Shown: piece by piece, positions 18,701 through 28,934 of the stretch | How the letters are laid out: the number at the start of each line of letters is the position of its first letter | How positions within the stretch are numbered: position 1 is the first letter of the stretch | Virus record (IMG/VR): IMGVR_UViG_3300010354_000102 | Span: 1 to 58,215 of that record | Source: a virus | Direction: 5' to 3' (one strand) | Length of the DNA: 58,215 nt | The notes under the pieces: model-generated | The model's database searches: none | What the model was told of the DNA's origin: nothing | Seen by the model: the letters and a program-made list of their open reading frames with translations, nothing else | Made by a program: the position numbers and the translations under genes

Positions 18701-21700
18701 GAAGAAGATGTATTTACAACTCTATTAATATCAACGACTGTTCCTGTTGGCGTGTTATTTGAAGTTATCGTATCAGTATCTGCAATTTTAATATTGTTTA
18801 CAATGGTTCCATATAATCTATTTTCGATCAATGCAGATGCTGTAGCAGTGACACCAGCTCCTCCAGGACCAGCAATAGTTACTGTAGGTGGAGTTGTGTA
18901 ACCTTTACCTCCAATGTATCCATTATTAGAAGTTATTGTCAGTGTAACTATCTGACCATTTGCAATCGTTGCTACTGCTGTTGCCGATACTGCTCCTCCC
19001 TGAGGATTACCACCCGAAATAGTAACCGTAGGTGGAACTGTATATCCAGACCCAGGATTTGTGACATTTAACTTGTAAACAACTCCTTCTCTGTATTCTG
19101 TTGCTTGTATTTGACCACCTGATCCAGAACCAGTAAAAATGTTTCCGATAGTAAATTGAAGTGCTGTATCAACAGCAAAACCTAGATACAAACTAGATAG
19201 ATCATTATTTAAAATATATGATGTAGTTGTATCTGCTTGAATAGCAATATCACCAGCAAGAGCACCCTCAAGTGCTAGTCTTTCCGCTTGGTTTGCTACT
19301 GTGAAAACATTAAATGGTCTTAGAGCTGGAATTTGGTCGATTGAAATCTTGCCAGAATCAGTAAGTTCTACGAGTGCTCTTGGAACAGCATTTGTAGAAT
19401 ATGGCTTGTTAATATATGGTCCTAGATTATTTGAAATATAATCTTTAACTGCTTTTTGTGTTGGTAGTTTAGAGTCAGTTGAGAACGCTCCACCTAAAGT
19501 TGGGGAAGCATCAAATCCAGTAACAACAACGTCTCCACCCTTCAGTTTGAGGAATTCAACCTCAGAGATAGTAACAGTACCAGTAAAGGTGATAGCACCA
19601 GTTCTGTTTTCAATGCGAGCAAAGTAACCTACCTTGAAGTCACCAAGTTCATCTGTTCCTGATGTATAAACACGCCCATAGTTTTCAGAAACCTGTTCGT
19701 ATGCTTCAATCTTAGTTCCACCGTTTTCTGGTAGAGCATTGTAGTTGGTTCCTGCTCCAGCAAATTCCCAAGTATGGGATGAAGAGTTAACAATAGAAGG
19801 TCTGTGGAGTTTGATAGTCTTTCCAGCAAATTCTGCATTAGAATTTGCTACTACAGAACCAGTAGAAATTTTAGTAAAACTCGCACCAGCATTTAAAGTT
19901 AGTGTTGCAGTGAAAGGAGGACCAACAGTAACGCCACTTACAGCATCAACAAAATATTCAATAGCAGTGTTTGTATTGCGATAGTCATTAAATTTAATAA
20001 CATAATGCTCTAGAGGTCTTCTGCCCAATCCACTAACAGTAATTACAGTCTTTCCTGTTACAGATTCGGTAATATTTGTAATAGTTCCAATATCAAATGA
20101 GTATGGATCTTCTCTATATCCTCTTGCTCTAAGAGCATAGATACCAAAGTTTGTAGCAGAGTTTGTGACGGAAGCATATCCACCACTATCACAATAAACG
20201 CCATCGGCACAGAAGATAACGAACACAGAAACTAACTGTGTATATCCATCATTAACAACTTTATATCCTGTTCCTCCAAATGAAACGATGGTAAATGCAG
20301 AAGCAACCATCGACTTACCCTGATTAGGATAAGATGCAGTTCCATTAAGTTCTAGACCTGGGAATGGGCAGTTTGGTTGAGCAACTTTATTTCCATCAAC
20401 TTCTGCTCCACTACCACCTAAGAATGAAATAATAGAGGAGTTTTGTGTATATGGTGATGCTTCGATATATGGAAGATCATCCCAAGTTCCTCTTGGAGTA
20501 ATATACTTATTATTTGCATCATATAAAACTCCTTCTGGGTATGTAATTGTTGGAGAGTATAGAGTTCCATATGTCTTTGTTGTTGCTCCAGGAAGAATAG
20601 TTCCTCCCAAAATATTATCAAGCAGTGCCATTTCAGTTTCAATAGCACTCTTAATTCCTGCACATTTAGACGTTCCAGGATCAACTAAAACAGATGCATC
20701 AATGAACAATGGAATTGTGGTTTCATAAACGGGAGTATAGTTAGCACCAGTTCCATTTGTTCCTGTCTTCCAATTCCTCATTGCAAGAATTGAAAGATCC
20801 CTCACTTTCTCAAATGCATATCTAGTAGCGGGAAGTTCGCCTGAAGGAATTCCTGTTAATCCTGTTCCAGTAAAATATGATTCTGCGGCAGTAACAATTC
20901 CAGCATTTCCTCCAAGAATAAGGTCTCTTGTTAATCCAGAAAGAATATATCTAATATCTCTTTTGCACTTTCTTTCTTGGTCTGCAGTTAATCCTAAACC
21001 AGGATATGTGTTTTTAGCAAATCCAAGTGCTTCTGAAGCAATAAAATCTGCATTACGCTGAATAAGAATACCTGCATCAAGTTGTGTGCCAGTAGCATTA
21101 TTGCATAAAGTATCAACAAAAACGTATGCTAATGTATCAATAGCGTTCTTAACATCAGCACATGCTGGAGATACTGTATCTTGAGTAACAGTTGGATCAA
21201 AGTATCTCGCTATTGCTGAATATACTGGAGTATATAATGGATCTGCAATTTGCCCATTACCTGTTCTCCAACGACGCATTGCAAGAATACATAATTGTCT
21301 GGCAATTTCAAATGCTCTTACTGTCTGAGCAATTTCATTTCCAACAAATCCAATTTGTGTTCCATTTACATAATACTTTGCTGCTTCTATACAGTGGTAA
21401 TTTCCGCCATATTCGAGATCCATAATAATAGCATTAACAAAATGCCCAATATCTCTACGGCATTTTGTTTCATTTGGAATAACAAATGATCTCTGAACAT
21501 AAGCAGAAGCAGAGAGTGCTGGCGTTGAACCAGTGGTGTAGGTATTTCCTGATGTTAATCCAAGTGTAGTGATACTACCAAAATATCTAACTTGGAATAC
21601 TGTTGCACTAACTCTATTCGTTACAGTATATTGTGCATTAATTGCATTATTTAATCCATTCTGGTAAATCGTTACAGTGTCATCTAAATAGAATCCATGA

Positions 21701-24015
21701 TTACCTGTAGTAGTAACTTCTAAAATTACATAACCAGCATCTGTTCCAGTTCCTGTAGTTGCTTTAATTGATGAAACTGAGAAATTAGGGCTAAACTCAT
21801 CTGCTATTTGTAGATAAGTTTCATCTTTAATAAACTCAATATTATTTCTAATTAAATTACAAGCATCTTGGAATCTTCTAGAAACATAAGGAGTTGTTTC
21901 AAATTTGTTTGGTGAGTTTAATAAAGAAACAGTTACTGAATACGAATATCTTTTTACACTCGCTAGTGTTGGAGTGTAGTTTACATCAGTAAATGATGCT
22001 GACTTTTTAGGAATAACAATTCTTCTTGATCTTCCATCTGCATCATAAAGAACCTTATATACTCTTTGTTTTCCGTTTAACCAAGAAAGATCAGGTGAAG
22101 ATGTAGGCAATCCACTAATTTCAATCTCTTCATTTTCTTTGAAATCATGTGTATTTTGTCTACCGATCAAAGGATTAGTATATAGTACAATACCATCAAT
22201 TGCTGGATTTGCTTGTTGAGAAGCATCAATTCTAGTGATAGGTAGAGAAGATATTAAATCCTTATTATTTGATACTACTTCCCCTTCTGCTCTAATTGAT
22301 TTTACATCTGTTGCAACAAGAGTATAAACATTTCTGATCCAAGTTAAAGTTGCTGTTCCATTTGATTCTGCTCCTGTGGTGTGCGTAGGAGCGGTCGAAG
22401 CAGTAGTTCCAGCAGTTGTTACAGAATAAACATTTGTGCCAGAATAAACATAAGAATTTAAAGCAAGTGCAGTATTTGCTGCCCATGGCTTAGCACTATC
22501 TCCAGGATAATTAAATGTTTCACCAGTTTGGAAAGAACCACTGGTAACTTGAACATCCATTGTTCCACTGATGTTACCAGAGTTTAGTGATACTGCTTTG
22601 ACAATACCAACAGCGCCAGTGTTAACACCAACAACATATTCATTTGCGGCAAGTGCAGTTAATCCAGTGTTATTCTGGAAACTAACACGAATCTTAGGAA
22701 CACCAAAAATTTGATGACCAATCGGGAAATTTCTACCAAAATCTCCACCACTATTGACATCATAGTAAATTCTTTGTTTGTCATCAAAGACCATGGCGTA
22801 ATCCCATGTTGCAATAGGATCTCCATTGCTATCAATTTTATCTCTAAATGTAATACCAGTTACATAGTTCTTATCCCCAAACTTAAACATATGTTTACGG
22901 GGATTTGCTGGTCTTACGATTACAAGACGTAAGTTATCACCAACAATCGAACAATCTGGTGGAATAGAAATTGGATTATCTTCTACATAATCACCGCCAG
23001 AAATTACGACAGTTTCTTTAACTCCAACCGATTGAGAAGCAATTTGACATGCTCTCTTAATTGTTCTAACTGGATTTACTGCCGAACGACCATCGTTAGC
23101 ATCGTCACCAATCTGCTGAGAAACGTATACGCGACCACCAACGTCGTTGGTAGCAAGATTGAGAACATACTCAGTAGTTGCAATCTTTTCCGTTCTGTCT
23201 CCCAGTGGAGGAGTAACAGAACGAGGATATTTCATATCCTCATTATAGAATTTAAGGAGAGGACTTGATACTCTGTAACCAATGTGTCTAAAAGTAACAG
23301 TTCCGTTAGTAAATTCTCCATCACTATGGGATGGTGGAGTAGAACCTGTAATTCCAGTTACAATTGCTTCGTAAATATTATTACCAAAATATCTAGTGCT
23401 TCCTTTTGATACTGAAGTATTTGGAACCCATAATGTTCCAGTATTATTTGAATATGTTTTTAATCCAGGAGCACGAAACTTTGCATCAGCTGTAACAAAG
23501 TTATCGATATCTAGGTTAAGAATACGAGCAGTGTCTGAAATAATCGAAGTAGATGTTCTGATAGCACCATTAACATCTAGTTCATAATCAACCGTATCTA
23601 GAACAGCTGTTGCTGCAGCACCATTTCCACCACCGCCAGAGATAGTTACTGAAGGAGCAGATGTATAACCATCCCCAGGATTGTCAATAATAATTGCGAC
23701 TACAGATCCAGAAGAAATAACAGCAGACGCTAAAGCTTGAACACCTCCAGGTAACTGAGGAGCACTTAGAACTACAGAAGGAGAAGTAGTGTAACCAGTT
23801 CCATTAAAACCAGTATTAATTACAATTTTTTCTACTCGTCTACCAGTTCTATTAATACCAACACGAGGTAATTTGGTAGATGGATCTAGTTGAACACGAA
23901 CAACTTCTTTCTCATCGGAACCAGATCCTGATCGAATTGTAAAATCATTTTGACCAACTACTTTTGGAGTTGTAGATTTGATTATCTGCTTATCTGCATT
24001 AAATTCTAAACTCAT
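15718..24015 (-). CDS. Giant tail-fibre protein, 2765 aa, with beta-helix and conserved C-terminal domain
   Basis: A 2765-aa virion protein. From the N-terminus it has a Gly-rich repeat region with NPGDGYTSAPSVTISGGGG near 110. Next is a pectin-lyase-like beta-helix at about 290-420 (GDDANDGRSAVNPVRTIKRA, then DCSIVGDN). Two related helical modules with CRRDIGHF and CKRDIRYI start near 848 and 1017. A long shaft follows with recurrent DLLDGAQGSYYL/DKLDNRQGSFY phrases. The C-terminal domain of about 100 aa contains FRIPHPTKENHDLVYGSLEG, a conserved cyanophage fibre end that may drive trimer folding. The tail is acidic (VEVELPVEEEE). The role is host recognition. It is several times longer than most T4 fibres, and its repeats make recombination likely. 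Confidence 0.85.
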   Translation of the reverse strand: MSLEFNADKQIIKSTTPKVVGQNDFTIRSGSGSDEKEVVRVQLDPSTKLPRVGINRTGRRVEKIVINTGFNGTGYTTSPSVVLSAPQLPGGVQALASAVISSGSVVAIIIDNPGDGYTSAPSVTISGGGGNGAAATAVLDTVDYELDVNGAIRTSTSIISDTARILNLDIDNFVTADAKFRAPGLKTYSNNTGTLWVPNTSVSKGSTRYFGNNIYEAIVTGITGSTPPSHSDGEFTNGTVTFRHIGYRVSSPLLKFYNEDMKYPRSVTPPLGDRTEKIATTEYVLNLATNDVGGRVYVSQQIGDDANDGRSAVNPVRTIKRACQIASQSVGVKETVVISGGDYVEDNPISIPPDCSIVGDNLRLVIVRPANPRKHMFKFGDKNYVTGITFRDKIDSNGDPIATWDYAMVFDDKQRIYYDVNSGGDFGRNFPIGHQIFGVPKIRVSFQNNTGLTALAANEYVVGVNTGAVGIVKAVSLNSGNISGTMDVQVTSGSFQTGETFNYPGDSAKPWAANTALALNSYVYSGTNVYSVTTAGTTASTAPTHTTGAESNGTATLTWIRNVYTLVATDVKSIRAEGEVVSNNKDLISSLPITRIDASQQANPAIDGIVLYTNPLIGRQNTHDFKENEEIEISGLPTSSPDLSWLNGKQRVYKVLYDADGRSRRIVIPKKSASFTDVNYTPTLASVKRYSYSVTVSLLNSPNKFETTPYVSRRFQDACNLIRNNIEFIKDETYLQIADEFSPNFSVSSIKATTGTGTDAGYVILEVTTTGNHGFYLDDTVTIYQNGLNNAINAQYTVTNRVSATVFQVRYFGSITTLGLTSGNTYTTGSTPALSASAYVQRSFVIPNETKCRRDIGHFVNAIIMDLEYGGNYHCIEAAKYYVNGTQIGFVGNEIAQTVRAFEIARQLCILAMRRWRTGNGQIADPLYTPVYSAIARYFDPTVTQDTVSPACADVKNAIDTLAYVFVDTLCNNATGTQLDAGILIQRNADFIASEALGFAKNTYPGLGLTADQERKCKRDIRYILSGLTRDLILGGNAGIVTAAESYFTGTGLTGIPSGELPATRYAFEKVRDLSILAMRNWKTGTNGTGANYTPVYETTIPLFIDASVLVDPGTSKCAGIKSAIETEMALLDNILGGTILPGATTKTYGTLYSPTITYPEGVLYDANNKYITPRGTWDDLPYIEASPYTQNSSIISFLGGSGAEVDGNKVAQPNCPFPGLELNGTASYPNQGKSMVASAFTIVSFGGTGYKVVNDGYTQLVSVFVIFCADGVYCDSGGYASVTNSATNFGIYALRARGYREDPYSFDIGTITNITESVTGKTVITVSGLGRRPLEHYVIKFNDYRNTNTAIEYFVDAVSGVTVGPPFTATLTLNAGASFTKISTGSVVANSNAEFAGKTIKLHRPSIVNSSSHTWEFAGAGTNYNALPENGGTKIEAYEQVSENYGRVYTSGTDELGDFKVGYFARIENRTGAITFTGTVTISEVEFLKLKGGDVVVTGFDASPTLGGAFSTDSKLPTQKAVKDYISNNLGPYINKPYSTNAVPRALVELTDSGKISIDQIPALRPFNVFTVANQAERLALEGALAGDIAIQADTTTSYILNNDLSSLYLGFAVDTALQFTIGNIFTGSGSGGQIQATEYREGVVYKLNVTNPGSGYTVPPTVTISGGNPQGGAVSATAVATIANGQIVTLTITSNNGYIGGKGYTTPPTVTIAGPGGAGVTATASALIENRLYGTIVNNIKIADTDTITSNNTPTGTVVDINRVVNTSSSLSSNWVSLSSNQIAADAITSGVISTSRLAQNSTEANSFTFLRGDQAYAPVVQSIKGSETRYFAKLTQAVSSGSSTFVFATNANILKGHGIVSITGVAANTSVSNVLTASGSTTVTLNNPVTQNIPSGTIIEFTRPASPLILDTVYTIGSFIDNVVIVSGGTGFTNGTYTDVSLSGGTGTGLKANITVSGNAVTSIIVTNGGINYTGDFNITNTPAGIGSGSGLVLAAKLATTAKNYANTALDIKRVDDLTISSDPFGSVGVARFQKSQFTLGASGNGSVTLKTGADSGLDADLLDGAQGSYYLNASNLNAGVVSVDRLSGTYNISVSGQSGNTLRLITSTNNPTSSPSPNSFSEGIIADTRNNSADSLSDGGSRHLVLTLRNFGSGFDATGGGVRQLAFTDNDNMWIRGSGTGVTTFGTWAKVWTSINDGPGTGLDADKLDNRQGSFYQNAYNINSGILSDNRLAPYLTAKSFNNSVKILTTTNNPYYDIYISGYVLTASPFLAGLPVNLYDVNAQGTGTLTITNVTTYNDADDNLDYTIISGVLNTGTFNGAQTIGTANDRVAFQDYTLKNQGTFETASLESSTGTGLLKLGRKDGQASSPAIYLSTSSSPAPNYNVALIASGGNNSDGSGNLNIVVATTDSATINNQKIWNAGNLTPATNNVANTVVLRDASGNFAAGTITASVTGASSLNVLKAGDTMTGQLKIAFNTGLGISETGGTGNRLTITSSGSGSILSVNDNSALIFQTDTGTEQGRFRNTASGGGLQTKLLAVNNNTTDANTTAGLGADIDAPWIRIGDASTPRTYTNGQGIKLHDDSVQHYSIGQLGGKFLIAQTSTNANQLFPNTTSTVGIYMDSAARVGINIAQSNTLTYQLQVNGSFAATSKSFRIPHPTKENHDLVYGSLEGPEHAVYVRGKVTNNVIELPDYWNSLIDENTLTVQLTPIGNHMSWVEKIEDNTIFIGGGEAFYFVQAARKDIEPLEVEVELPVEEEE

Positions 24016-24057
24016 TTTGATCTAGTGCTCCGACAGATTTTTTATATTATTCTTTAT

Positions 24058-24064
24058 TATTTAG
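24058..24064 (-). promoter_or_regulatory. Possible late promoter in front of the giant fibre
   Basis: The minus strand has CTAAATA about 40 bases before the ATG at 24015. This is a weaker form of the late element that has been noted for some cyanophages. It lies in the 55-base gap between the 167-aa gene and the fibre, the only real gap in this part. Confidence 0.4.
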
Positions 24065-24070
24065 TTATTG

Positions 24071-24574
24071 TTACCAAACAACTGAGACTACTTGAACGTT
24101 TGCTATCCATTTGATAACATTAGTAGTTCCGCCTCTAACAGTTGAATAACTGAATTGATGTGACTGACCTGAAGTATATGTTTCTACTGTCCATGTTTGA
24201 CCAGTAGGAATAGAATCTTTAATAATTGTAGTCAATTCTGATAACGTAGATACTGCTCCAGAAGCACTGCAAGATACTGTTGATTCTATTTTAACGGAAT
24301 ATAATCCAGTTCCATCACCATTTACTGCAAGAATATATCCAGTGATAAAATTCACTGTTCCTGAAGTTAGTGTTATAGGAAGAGTTCCATCGAGAGTTAA
24401 TACTGTAGTATTTAATCCTTTCAATATGTAATCTTTTTTAGTTGCATCATTGTAATTTGAATTTTTTAATGTAAATGTGTTTACATTTTGAACATCCAAA
24501 TCATCTGTGATGAGAGTAGTCTGGTTGATACCAAAACCACCCTCAGAGTTGAAAGTTTTTATAGTAGTTGCCAT
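24071..24574 (-). CDS. Small beta-rich virion protein, 167 aa
   Basis: It starts MATTIKTFNSEGGFGINQTT and is Thr/Ser/Val-rich with beta-strand periodicity and no visible enzyme motif. It sits between two fibre genes, 6 bases after the 1382-aa gene. The N-terminus (GGFGINQTTLITDDLDVQNV) resembles the attachment ends of cyanophage fibre proteins. It may be a fibre connector or short fibre. Recognition is by context. Confidence 0.65.
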   Translation of the reverse strand: MATTIKTFNSEGGFGINQTTLITDDLDVQNVNTFTLKNSNYNDATKKDYILKGLNTTVLTLDGTLPITLTSGTVNFITGYILAVNGDGTGLYSVKIESTVSCSASGAVSTLSELTTIIKDSIPTGQTWTVETYTSGQSHQFSYSTVRGGTTNVIKWIANVQVVSVVW

Positions 24575-24580
24575 GGCGGT

Positions 24581-27500
24581 TTATTTTTTGATTTGTGTTT
24601 TGGTTACAACCACTTTCACATTATTACCAGATGCAACACTAGAAGATAGTGTAGCAGTGAAACGAATATTATTTGAGACATCAAAATCAAATGTAGGAAC
24701 AAATAAATCTGCAGTTGTTACAGTATTACCGTATTGAACTGCGTAAATATCAGTTCCTTTGTGGATAACATTAAATTCTACTATTTGTTTATCTCCTGTA
24801 GTTAAATTATCAGCTGAAACAATAATTTTTGCCGAAGCATGAAGCGATGGGTTATAAATTATTGCTGTTCCAATATCAGAAGATCCTTTTGTCAATGATA
24901 TTGCAGTTGTTTCATATTTCACATCAGACAATTCAAAGAATTTTAATGTTTTATCTAAAATGGAAATATTGTCTTCTGTGTTAGAAGTATCGAAATTTCT
25001 GTTTATATCTATAGAACTAGATGTATTATTAAAAGAAACTAAAGTATCAGGAACCCCTAAATTATTTCCAAAAGCAATTTTTAATTTATTTAAAGAACTT
25101 TCAAATATTAAATTATTTGTATTATAAGTATATACTTGTAAAGTATCATTAACATTAACTCTAGTTCCTAATTTAATCTCATCACCACGTATTTCTAAAC
25201 TACCGTAACTATCACTGTAGTATGTCAACGTAGCAGTTCCATTTGCTACCGCACCTGTAGTATGGGTAGGAGCTATTGATCCTGTAGTTCCAGCAGTAGT
25301 TACTTGATATACATTATCTAAATTATATACAAATGAGTTTAATGTGTATGCTGTATTTGGTTTCCATGCAAATCTACCATCAGTATCTCTTGATGAAATT
25401 TTATTTGCGGTTGCTAATTCTAATTCTGTTCTTAGTAAACGTGCTGAGTTATATCCATCGTTGAAGAAATATAACGTATTATCATTAGCACCTACTGTTT
25501 CTTCAGCAAGAATGTATGTATTGCCATCGACATCCCTAACACCACCCAAAGATATAAAGCTACTGCCGTTGGAACCTTCATATTGAGATGTTTGTGTATT
25601 ATAGCGTATAATACCAACTGTTGACGCTGCTGGTCTATTAGTGGAATTACCAACAGGAATTTTTACACCACCCGTTCCACTGATAGATAATACTTTTGAA
25701 GAAGATCCTGGTGAAATAACAATATCTTCATTTTGAGTTGATGCAATAATATTTGAATCTATAGATAATTTGTTATCTACTAAAATACCAGACCCAGTGG
25801 TATTGATTGCTTTTGCATTAATAGTTCCAGTAGAAGATATAATACTTAAGTTTGTTTGTGCAGAAACTGTTCCAATAACTAAGGAAGCGGGTTGTGTTGG
25901 TGTTCCAGGAGGAGATATTGAAAGAATATCTCCAGCAACATAACCAACACCATTGTCAGTAATAGTAACGTCTGTGACAACACCAACTGCTGAAATTGTT
26001 AATACAGCAGGTGTTGTTGGTGTAGAAGAAACTACAGAATTACCTCCAATTGTAGATATTAATGATGTATGATTAAATGCTAATGTATCTCCAACTATAT
26101 AACCTGTTCCGCCATTAGTTACAACTACTGACGTTACTCCTCCTCCTGCTCCTATTATTATTCTTGCTTGTGCTCCAACTCCAGAACCTCCCGTTAAAGG
26201 AACAGCATTATATGTGTTTGGAGTATATCCACTTCCAGCGGTAGTTATATTTGTAGCAAATGCAACGACAGTATTTACAGTAAATCCTACTCCAGTTCCT
26301 CCTGATGGTTGCAATCCAGAATAAGATCCAACATCATATCCAGCACCACCAGTTAATGTTGTTGAAGTAATATTAGTAGAATCAAAATTCAGATCTCTGT
26401 AAGAAGTAGTCAATAAATTAGTAAATCTCAAAGACTCGCCACTACCTACAGCAACAGATAAAGCAGAATTGGATGAGTTGAACGCAACACCATATCTAGT
26501 ATTATCTTTTACTGTAAAAATAGGTGTTTTTATATCATTTAAAGCATTTGCTTGGAATCCAGTAGTGGAAAATGTAGATCCATCAACTTGTAATCTAGAG
26601 TTTCCTGATAAATTTGATGTGCTACCAATTCTTACTTTTTTATTTGTAGTATATGAGAGATAAGTGTCTCCACTAGATCTAATATCTCCACTAACATCAA
26701 AATCATATAGTAGTGGAGTTACTGCTGGATCAATATTTACAGATACTCTATGATTAACAGAATCTACATATAATGTTCCGCCAAAAGATGCATCTGCCAA
26801 GAATGATAAATCATCCTGAACTGTTAAAGTTCCAGCAATATTTGTGTTTCCGTTACTAGCAGTTACTGTAAATTTATTTGTTCCTACAGTTAAATTTCCG
26901 CCAATATTAGAAGTTCCACCTACGGATAAATTATTTGTGAGTGTTAAAGATGTTGCACTTGTTGCGCCTAACGTTGCTGTTCCATCTTTATTGAGAACAA
27001 TATTAGAAGCGGTATTTACGTTTCCTACGGTAATTACTAAACCACTACCACTTACTATTGCTTCTCCGCTTATTGTTATTTTTCCTTCTCTGCCATCAAA
27101 CCCGCCTTCATTAATATGCTGATTCAGTGGATCCCCAAAACCATTACTACAATAATAGTAAAGTGTTGTCGGTGTATTTGCATTTGGCGTAATAGCAACA
27201 TCAACAGAAGTGTATTGATAATTTACTTCACTTCCTTCATAAGGATCACCATAATCAGCCTGTGCTCCTTGACCACTCAAAAGAGTATGAATGCCATCTG
27301 GGCTGGTGCTGAACCTTATTGGATGACTATTATTTGAAGAATTTGCTTGGTTAAAAATATATCTTTTATTTTTTTCAAATGTAAAATCTTTTATATTTTC
27401 ATAAGGACCATTAGGATTTAAAGAGAAATAATAATTTAAAGCATTTGTAACAGAAGCAATTGTTGCTGTATTGCCGTTGCCATCACTGACAGTTTGACCA

Positions 27501-28729
27501 ACAGTGAATTGAATTGTGTTCCCGTCTTCTGCGCCAGATCTAATAGAAACTGCTTCTACTCTATTCTGAGCATTTAAAAATCTCTTTACAATTGGTCTAT
27601 TTTCAGCTGAATATGTTAAAGTTCCCCCAACAGTAAATCCTGTTGTTGGTAGAGTTCCAGTAAACACAACTAATTGTGTCATCCACATTTTAACATACCA
27701 AGTTTCTGCTGGAGCTAACTCAACAGGATTAACCGATAATTGATCTCCAATTAAATATCCATCACCCCCATCAGTTACATTAGCATCAATAACTTTACCT
27801 ACACCTGTTACTGTAAATTGAAATCCTGATCCAGAACCGCCAAGATTTGTATTATTTACCGATAAAACATTACCTACTTGATAACCAGTATTTGCCAATA
27901 ATACTTGAATTTGAGATATATTACCTACACCATTAATTACATATTGAAATCCAGTTACTCCTCCGATGGTAGCGGGATTAGCAGATAATACGTCACCCGT
28001 TGCATATCCAGATCCTTGGTTTACAATGTTTACGCCAGTAACAGAAACGGCAGCTCCAGTATTTGTAACGGTAATATCGGCACGCATACCAGAACCAGAA
28101 CCACCAGTTAGACTGATATTAGTAAAAATTGCGGAATTATTTGCACCAATATTTCCACCAGTGCCACCAAGTTGAATGCTACCAGAAAAAGGAGAAACTG
28201 TAATGTCTGCCGTTGCTCCAGTTCCAGTTCCTCCAGTCAAAGGAACACTTACATATGATCCACCAACATAATTATTTCCGCCGTTTGTAATATCTCCAGT
28301 TAAAGCTCTAACAGTTAAACTAGCTTTTACACCAGTTCCAGAACCTCCAGTAAGAGGAATAGAGGAAAATACTCCAGAACTATATGTTGATCCTCCATTA
28401 GTTAATGTGATTCCACCTGCTCCCACTGGAACAGCAGATATCAATGTTTTAAAATTTTGCAGAGAAGTTAAACTTGTTTTATCAAATCTAGCAACAGAAT
28501 TTCCTTCTGCTGCAATATATAATTGTTTTCCAGTAGAACCCCTAAAAACACCAACATCAGTAGCATTAGTAAAAAATAGTGATGGCTGCTGAACAGTTCC
28601 ATCACTCATACTAAACGCCCCTTCACCTACGGAAGTTTGAACCGTAAATAAATCAGATGCTATCTGATTTATCTTTTGTCTCTGAATTTCCAGAGTGTCG
28701 GTCTTAGCTACATTTCTAAGTATTGCCAT
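24581..28729 (-). CDS. Large tail-fibre protein with Gly-rich repeats, 1382 aa
   Basis: The N-terminus MAILRNVAKTDTLEIQRQK is typical of cyanophage fibre/base proteins. Two repeat clusters (about residues 105-345 and 790-960) consist of units such as IPLTGGSGTGVKASLTV and GSGYATGDVLSANP. Between them is a shaft with NLSVGGTSNIGGNLTVGTNK phrases. The C-terminal part is globular (GDKQIVEFNVIHKGTDIYAV). It probably forms a trimeric fibre. The start overlaps the 72-aa gene by 14 bases. Confidence 0.8.
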   Translation of the reverse strand: MAILRNVAKTDTLEIQRQKINQIASDLFTVQTSVGEGAFSMSDGTVQQPSLFFTNATDVGVFRGSTGKQLYIAAEGNSVARFDKTSLTSLQNFKTLISAVPVGAGGITLTNGGSTYSSGVFSSIPLTGGSGTGVKASLTVRALTGDITNGGNNYVGGSYVSVPLTGGTGTGATADITVSPFSGSIQLGGTGGNIGANNSAIFTNISLTGGSGSGMRADITVTNTGAAVSVTGVNIVNQGSGYATGDVLSANPATIGGVTGFQYVINGVGNISQIQVLLANTGYQVGNVLSVNNTNLGGSGSGFQFTVTGVGKVIDANVTDGGDGYLIGDQLSVNPVELAPAETWYVKMWMTQLVVFTGTLPTTGFTVGGTLTYSAENRPIVKRFLNAQNRVEAVSIRSGAEDGNTIQFTVGQTVSDGNGNTATIASVTNALNYYFSLNPNGPYENIKDFTFEKNKRYIFNQANSSNNSHPIRFSTSPDGIHTLLSGQGAQADYGDPYEGSEVNYQYTSVDVAITPNANTPTTLYYYCSNGFGDPLNQHINEGGFDGREGKITISGEAIVSGSGLVITVGNVNTASNIVLNKDGTATLGATSATSLTLTNNLSVGGTSNIGGNLTVGTNKFTVTASNGNTNIAGTLTVQDDLSFLADASFGGTLYVDSVNHRVSVNIDPAVTPLLYDFDVSGDIRSSGDTYLSYTTNKKVRIGSTSNLSGNSRLQVDGSTFSTTGFQANALNDIKTPIFTVKDNTRYGVAFNSSNSALSVAVGSGESLRFTNLLTTSYRDLNFDSTNITSTTLTGGAGYDVGSYSGLQPSGGTGVGFTVNTVVAFATNITTAGSGYTPNTYNAVPLTGGSGVGAQARIIIGAGGGVTSVVVTNGGTGYIVGDTLAFNHTSLISTIGGNSVVSSTPTTPAVLTISAVGVVTDVTITDNGVGYVAGDILSISPPGTPTQPASLVIGTVSAQTNLSIISSTGTINAKAINTTGSGILVDNKLSIDSNIIASTQNEDIVISPGSSSKVLSISGTGGVKIPVGNSTNRPAASTVGIIRYNTQTSQYEGSNGSSFISLGGVRDVDGNTYILAEETVGANDNTLYFFNDGYNSARLLRTELELATANKISSRDTDGRFAWKPNTAYTLNSFVYNLDNVYQVTTAGTTGSIAPTHTTGAVANGTATLTYYSDSYGSLEIRGDEIKLGTRVNVNDTLQVYTYNTNNLIFESSLNKLKIAFGNNLGVPDTLVSFNNTSSSIDINRNFDTSNTEDNISILDKTLKFFELSDVKYETTAISLTKGSSDIGTAIIYNPSLHASAKIIVSADNLTTGDKQIVEFNVIHKGTDIYAVQYGNTVTTADLFVPTFDFDVSNNIRFTATLSSSVASGNNVKVVVTKTQIKK

Positions 28730-28934
28730 TTCTTATGAGTTCTCTTAAAAGATTTTTAATATCTGAGAGTTCATTCTTTAGATCTTCCACATCACTTTGA
28801 AGTTTTTTAATAGATGCACTACCATTACGTAGTTTTCTAGCATCTTCAAATACACTTTTATCAGTATTTATAATGGCACCAGTATCTTTATCTCTTACAA
28901 GATAGTCATGATCAAGAACTTTAATATAATCCAT
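28716..28934 (-). CDS. Small coiled-coil protein, 72 aa
   Basis: It starts MDYIKVLDHDYLVRDKDTGA. The C-terminal half is a heptad helix (IKKLQSDVEDLKNELSDIKN). It is coupled to the giant protein upstream (TAATG) and to the fibre gene downstream (14-base overlap). The genes around it suggest a small linker that joins a fibre to the baseplate or helps trimerisation. No function is proven. Confidence 0.75.
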   Translation of the reverse strand: MDYIKVLDHDYLVRDKDTGAIINTDKSVFEDARKLRNGSASIKKLQSDVEDLKNELSDIKNLLRELIRNGNT

